DNA of 64,000 bases from NCBI RefSeq assembly GCF_001640805.2, contig NC_066856.1, positions 4,867,377 through 4,931,376 on the forward strand. Reading direction: 5' to 3'. The position numbers were made by a program, and so were the translations under genes. Each line of letters begins with the position of its first letter. Within the stretch, counting starts at the first letter, position 1. This DNA comes from Lates calcarifer. Its lineage: Eukaryota > Chordata > Actinopteri > Centropomidae. Below, piece by piece: positions 59,351 through 64,000 of the stretch. The notes under the pieces were generated by a model that saw nothing but the letters and a program-made list of their open reading frames with translations, made no database searches and was not told the origin of the DNA.

Positions 59351-61229
59351 CATGCAGGTGCAGCTGATGTTTGCAGCACCATGGGCAATTTCTCCTGTCC
59401 TGTCTGTGAATAATATTTTCCATACAGGTCCAGAATTTCATTCTTATGGTCCTCCCTCATATTCTTTCATTATAACCATATATACCACACGCAGAGGGCT
59501 GCAATCCAGTGGTGGCCTGCTGAAAATGATAAAGAATCCAGGCATTTTTTCCCAATTATGACTATTCTCTGGTACATAGATCATTGGCTTAATGGCTTCG
59601 TTTAAGCACCATCAATCTGTTAATTGAGGGTGTTACAAAGACCCATTCTGACCTGTTGCATATTGAATCTGTACAGTTTTTGAAGTATCAGCTGTGTAAA
59701 TGATTTGGTTGGGATCTGTGTCTGTATAATATGATGCAAAGCTTGAGTAATATCTTTGCTACAATGTTACACAGAGACAGAGATGGCATTGGACACTGAT
59801 CTTGGGTTGACTCAAGTTTGTGCCTGTTTTATTAGAGTAGAGGTGATCAAAAGGAATGGGTGCTTTTTACTTGTTTTTATTTTAGGGGTGGGGGGGGTGG
59901 GGCTGGGGTCTTGAATGTTCCTTTAAGTATGGAAGAGATTACAATAACTTGGTTGTGATTGCTGAGGCTCAGACATTCAGACTTGATACTTCCTCTCTTT
60001 AAGGACCTAATACGTAGATCGACGTATTGATTTCCTGTGATTTATTAATCATCATTATAATCATAATTTTTGTTGGGTTGGGGTAAATTAAGCTTTTATT
60101 TTAAAAACTTAATAAAATACACATTTTTGTATTTTCACAGTAAATAAATACCCCAGTGTTACATTATGTGTGTGCATGACCATGTGTATTTATTGTCAAA
60201 CTACTGTTTTAGGATATTAACATATCATGTGCTGCTCATTTTTGGTCGCACTTCTTCATTATTATCTATCAATATATTATTTATTACAGTTTCAGATATG
60301 GTGACCATTTTCTTTTTTTCATTAAATATGCAACACCTTTCATCAGCATTGGTATGCTGCTTGATGACATATCTTCTTTCTTTTGCTTTTAGTGTCCACC
60401 TTAATTGGTTGTTGGATGTGACCTGAGAGACATTGCAAAGATTGCTACGATGTTACCATGATTAATGCAGTTGCCTTTTATATGTTTGCACCTGATATGC
60501 TTTAATGATTTATTGCCCATATCAGTGAACACAATTATAATCAGGAGTGACTACTTGGTATAAGAGCTCAGAGACTTTGTAAAAGAGTAATAAATGTGTG
60601 ATTCATTGAATTTAATGAATCCATTTGAATGAATGCTCTTATGTCTAGGCTGCAAATGTAAGAAAATGCAGATTTTTTAACTAACTTTCTGAAGGACAAA
60701 ACAAAAACATTGTACATTTGGCCCAGTTTAGTGTCTGTCTTTTTTTTATCTAGTCATTTCTAATATGATATTTGACTGAAAGTTCATCTGGAGAAAAAAA
60801 AAATCATAACATTACTAGCTTTTTCCCTATTTATGTGGCTAAGCCACGGGAACATCTAACAAGAGTCATTAAGTTACAAGGTCAGCCATGACCTTGCGCA
60901 CTTATGAACTAATACATAACATCATGTGACAGCTGTGGGAAACACTACATCAGGACCCTAGACAAAAGAACCAGAACCAGTCAACATCAACTGTTGAAAG
61001 AGAGACCAGAGAAAGACCAAGAACACTGATATCTGACACCACAGACCATTTACAACCACCAACTCCAGAGGAAGTCTGCAAGATGTTAAAACCTTAGAAA
61101 TCACTAAAAATACGTTGAGCTAAGACTTTCTCTGACCCAAAACATAGAATGTAATCTAATTCGAAGCATGTGTATTGTCTTGAAATATGTCTGTGAACGT
61201 GACACTGTCATGTGAATGCATTTACTCCA
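59351..61229. other. Unassigned noncoding sequence
   Basis: The part 60840-61090 (acaaggtcagccatgacctt, a ttgaaagagagaccagagaa stretch, accaactccagaggaagtct) has the texture of a decayed transposon coding region but matches no motif I can defend. Frames at 59319-59561 and 60166-60426 have no domain. Confidence 0.4.
59885..59908 (+). repeat. G-rich tract, G-quadruplex motif
   Basis: GGGG-T-GGGGGGGG-T-GGGG-CT-GGGG on the plus strand: four G-runs of at least four with loops of one or two bases. Confidence 0.85.
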
Positions 61230-61640
61230 TCATTTACAACTTATTAACATGCCGGGAGTGCACTTCATGATGAATATTAGAGTAGTCATCAGCGATAATG
61301 AGTTCTCAGATGGATGGAGACCTGTCAGTGCTCGTGACATCCACTCCCACTTCCATGTAAAGCAAGTGGTTCAGCACTCTCAGTAACCCAGGGGTGTCCA
61401 TGGCAACGGAGCTGGATGCCTCTTTTACCTCGAAGATGAAAACGGCATAGCAGATACTGCATTACATCCACATAATGTCAATCAATTATGCATGCTCTAG
61501 TGCTCTAGTGTTCAGATAGCATGTGATGTTGTCATAGTCAAAGTGAGCACTGAAAATCACCTTAACCATCTCATCTGTCATTTCATGTGGATACCTATGA
61601 CACACCGTCATAATAAAGTCAGAGTGAGTCAAATAACAGA
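61230..61640. promoter_or_regulatory. Candidate conserved noncoding block with a small open frame
   Basis: Complex, repeat-free sequence with an X-box-like GTGTCCATGGCAAC (61396-61409; one mismatch on the minus strand) and gtcaatcaattatgcatgct (61479-61498), which combines PBX/homeodomain and octamer-like cores. It also holds an ATG-initiated frame of 45 codons at 61249-61386 (MPGVHFMMN ... VQHSQ), with no recognised domain. Regulatory function is favoured; a short coding exon is not excluded. Confidence 0.35.
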
Positions 61641-62679
61641 CATCATCTCAGGAGATGGCCGGCAATAACAAAGCATATCACTTGTCACTGTTGTATGTAG
61701 CAGCTGGCAGCAAACCTTGTGTGTTGAATAGCATTGCGTGACCAAACACACAGAGTTTTTAGTGCTTTTTCTCACTTCCAGAAACATGGTGAAAAAGGCC
61801 ATGAATATTTCACCTCATTCTTTTTAGGCTCTCCTGCTCCCCGTTATCCTAAAGATAAAGCAGCTACATTTTGTAGCTCATTTGAGGACTCTCACAGTCT
61901 GTAAAATAGCCTCTCTCACACTGTTTCTGTGGCAATTTCATGGCCTGTTGATCCTATTTTGGGTCAATTTCACTACAATAATGGTACACATTGTCTAATC
62001 TGCTGCTGCCCATTATGAGTGTTCAAATATGAAAGCAAATATACAGGCTATTCTCATAATAATAATTATTTTAAAAATTTATCAGACCACACAAATCTTA
62101 CACACACAAAGGATTTTTTGTCTCCAGATGGCCATCGCTCTACTGGTATTAGAAAAAACAAGCACAAGACAAAGGTACATAAATATGAATAAAGGCTAGC
62201 TGTCAGCCTCTTAATGAGGTTAGTGAGTAATGGGCTGCAACAAGGTTGTTTGTCACTCTTTGACATGTAGCATGTGGACAACTTCATCTAATCCAACTGT
62301 ATCTATTAGATCCTGCTGCTCCCAACTGCTGGTGATCCATGGGAAATATAATGGTTTCCGAGTGGTCTATTGATTTATTGATGGGTCTAATGCTATAGCT
62401 TCACAGAACATGTGAATATTTCTTTTTTTTTTTTTTTTCTTTTTGCCTGGCAAGACCTCAGCATGCATGGCAACTACTGGCCATACCATGACATTTGGTG
62501 TGGTCATAGTCACCATAGCATGATTCCTAGAAATTTCAGTACTCACTTGACCTTTAGTCTAATGTTATGGCATGCTGAACCTTTGTCATCACAGTTACGA
62601 TAAACCCAAATATACTGTTAGCTCATGGAACAGTCTTAGTTTTCTTAGGCTCAGACACAAAAACTACTATTAGAGTACT
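61641..62679. other. Unassigned noncoding sequence
   Basis: Nothing recognised apart from a T-run at 62423-62438. The frame 62066-62287 (minus) has no domain. Confidence 0.5.
62423..62438. repeat. Poly-T tract
   Basis: Run of 16 T followed by CTTTTT. Confidence 0.92.
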
Positions 62680-62995
62680 CTTTGATGTTTGCAGTTGATC
62701 CGAAATCTAGCACTTCGGATCTTAACCATCACAAGAGAGGGTGACCACATCACCCTTATCTTAACCTCAATTCTTTGGCTACTGGTTAATTTCAGACTAA
62801 TTTTCAAGTTTTACTGATTTTACTGATCAAGTCAAGCCCCAAACTACATCTTAGATTCACTTGTGACGGTTTCCTTGATGTTCCTAGATCCTGACAAGTA
62901 ACTAGAGCTTTCAATGTCAAAGATCCATGGCTTTGCAATGCCTATAGGAGGACCTCATGCTTGGTACTTCAGTGTTCATTTCCAAGTCCCTTCTT
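62680..62995 (+). pseudogene. L2/Rex-like LINE ORF2 C-terminal fossil, plus strand
   Basis: One frame reads QLIRNLALRILTITREGDH then ITLILTSILWLLVNFRLIFK, closely following the LQNAAARLLTxTRxxEHITPxLxSLHWLPVxFRIDFK block of L2-type LINEs, including the LH/LW-LP turn. Stops follow (FY, stop, FY, stop), then QAPNYILDSL, matching the LAPxYISDLL block, then more decayed sequence to about 62995. The Tc1-like element starts within 15 bp of its end. No RT core upstream is recognised. Confidence 0.8.
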
Positions 62996-63007
62996 GAGAC
63001 ATGCACT

Positions 63008-63478
63008 CACCAAGCACTTTATTGGGAACCTGTGCACCTGTCTTTTCATGCAATTATTCAATCAGTCAATTGCGTGGCAGCAGTGCCATGAATAAAATTA
63101 TACAGCTACAGGCCAGGAGCTTCATTTAATGTTCACATTAAACATCAGAATGAGGAAAAAAATTCATATCAGTGACTTTGACCAGGGCATGAATGTTAGT
63201 GTCAGACTTCTGAAACTGCTGATCTCGTGTCAACAGTTCAGCCTGTTAGTGGTGGTGTAATGGTGTGGGGAATGTTTTTCTTTTTCTTTTTTTTTTTCAT
63301 TTTGGGCCCCTTAATATCAATCAATCACCAATGACATAGCCTGTCTGAGTATTGTTGTTGACCATGTGTATCCCTTCATGGCCACAATTTCTATCTTCTA
63401 ATGGCTACTTCCTGCATCACTGCATCATAAAGCACCATGTCACGTCAGACTCTAGGGGTCACTAGTGAGACTTCCCCG
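63008..63478 (+). pseudogene. Degenerate, internally deleted Tc1-like transposon
   Basis: The 5-prime part is well preserved: cactttattgggaacctgtg, a catgcaattattcaatcagt block, gtggcagcagtgccatgaat, gagcttcatttaatgttcac and actgctgatctc. The DNA-binding half of the transposase is then deleted near 63222-63248. The reading resumes with GGVMVWGMFF, a hallmark Tc1-like motif, interrupted by a T-rich tract at 63280-63298. It continues with ttgttgttgaccatgtgtat and tgctgcatcac-like sequence to HHKAPCH, where the family has QDNAPCH, so the second catalytic aspartate is lost. The LNPxE segment and 3-prime terminal repeat are missing. Confidence 0.8.
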
Positions 63479-63639
63479 AGAAAAACTGGATGTTCTTACT
63501 AACCAACATTCCACTTACTGTGCAGACTCAGTCCCTTGTCATTTGAAAAATGTCCACAGTAAATGATCCATGTGGTCTGATCTCTTTGAACATCCATTAT
63601 ATTGAACATAAAGTTAGCAACTCTGTTTACCTGTTGATC
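63479..63639. other. Transition sequence
   Basis: No feature recognised between the Tc1-like remnant and the regulatory-like block. Confidence 0.4.
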
Positions 63640-64000
63640 ATCTGGGCACAGAGCACATTAAAGGCTGTAATTCCTGGATAAAAGCGATAAGAGAAATACG
63701 TTTGCTGTTTCATCAATCAATCAGTCTTCAATTAAACCGCACTTCATGATCGATTGATTAATGTGAAATAATGAGGAAGGTTCGCTGCTGCGTGTAAAAT
63801 GACAAATGTCGGGCTCGGGAGGGGCACTGTGGCTATCATGGACTAATCATAATGGACTAATCCATTAACAAGAATTCAGCAGCAGGGGTTCATTAACTGA
63901 GGTAGACGTGTACAGGCTCAACTTTTATCTCTCCGCTCAAGTCTCTTCAGAGAGACACATTACTCCTCTGTTGTGCTGCAAGAGTGCCAGCAGAGAATCT
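63640..64000. promoter_or_regulatory. Candidate conserved enhancer, runs off the window end
   Basis: Dense homeodomain-type sites: catcaatcaatcagtcttca (PBX/MEIS-like TGATTGAT on the minus strand), TTCAATTAAACC, GATCGATTGATTAATG and two copies of ATGGACTAATC (63838-63848 and 63852-63862). The second copy extends into TAATCCATTAA, an Otx-type TAATCC followed by an ATTA core. The block is free of simple repeats and transposon motifs. Its right edge lies beyond the window. Confidence 0.4.

Noticed and set aside
60840..61090. Transposase-like coding debris
   Set aside because: The texture is suggestive, but no conserved motif of Tc1, hAT, PIF or LINE proteins could be placed in any frame.
1..64000. 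A novel gene cluster, defence system or CRISPR-like array
   Set aside because: No regularly spaced repeats with unique spacers, no operon-like run of frames and no domain-bearing genes. All evidence points to vertebrate noncoding DNA.

Overview
The window looks like nuclear DNA from a ray-finned fish, probably a percomorph teleost. The evidence is its AT-rich composition, abundant dinucleotide and tetranucleotide microsatellites, and decayed copies of repeat types common in teleosts: tRNA-headed SINE-like elements, L2/Rex-like LINE tails, Tc1-like and mariner transposons, and a Ty3/gypsy fragment. I found no intact protein-coding gene, no canonical tRNA or rRNA gene, no CRISPR array and nothing prokaryotic. 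The longest open frames (about 120-151 codons) show no recognisable domain, and some overlap on opposite strands. I read the window as a gene desert or a very large intron.

Layout. 1-7 kb: two neighbouring SINE-like or interspersed repeats at 1.05-1.6 kb, fragments at 3.8-4.3 kb, a better copy at 6.7-7.0 kb. 7-16 kb: mostly unassigned, with a Tc1-like transposase fossil at 10.0-10.1 kb, microsatellites and a SINE head near 14.9 kb. 16-20.1 kb: three stretches that read like conserved regulatory DNA. 22-29 kb: a SINE fragment, a long percomorph-type repeat split by a small insertion with a probable target-site duplication (22.9-23.5 kb), a Tc1-like remnant (26.5-26.9 kb) and one copy of a repeat found again inverted at 48.8 kb. 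31-43 kb: simple repeats, SINEs, two LINE reverse-transcriptase fossils on opposite strands (35.5 and 42.4 kb) and a mariner transposase fossil (38.8-39.4 kb). 46-48.1 kb: a possible 37-nt exon followed by about 1.7 kb of complex, enhancer-like sequence broken by a purine tract. 52-53 kb: an L2-like 3-prime end and a 63-bp tandem duplication carrying X-box-like motifs. 59 kb: a Ty3/gypsy integrase C-terminal/linker fossil and a G-quadruplex motif. 61-64 kb: another regulatory-like block, a LINE fossil, a Tc1-like transposon with a lost catalytic aspartate, then a homeodomain-site-rich block running off the window end.

Nothing here works together as a pathway. Every transposable element is broken by stops, frameshifts or deletions. 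The functional candidates are regulatory: six enhancer-like blocks, CTCF-like and RFX-like motifs, and a few hairpins and G-quadruplex motifs. Calls of conservation are inferences from sequence texture and motif content only, since no alignment could be run. Repeat family assignments come from recalled protein motifs and consensus features, not from a database search.
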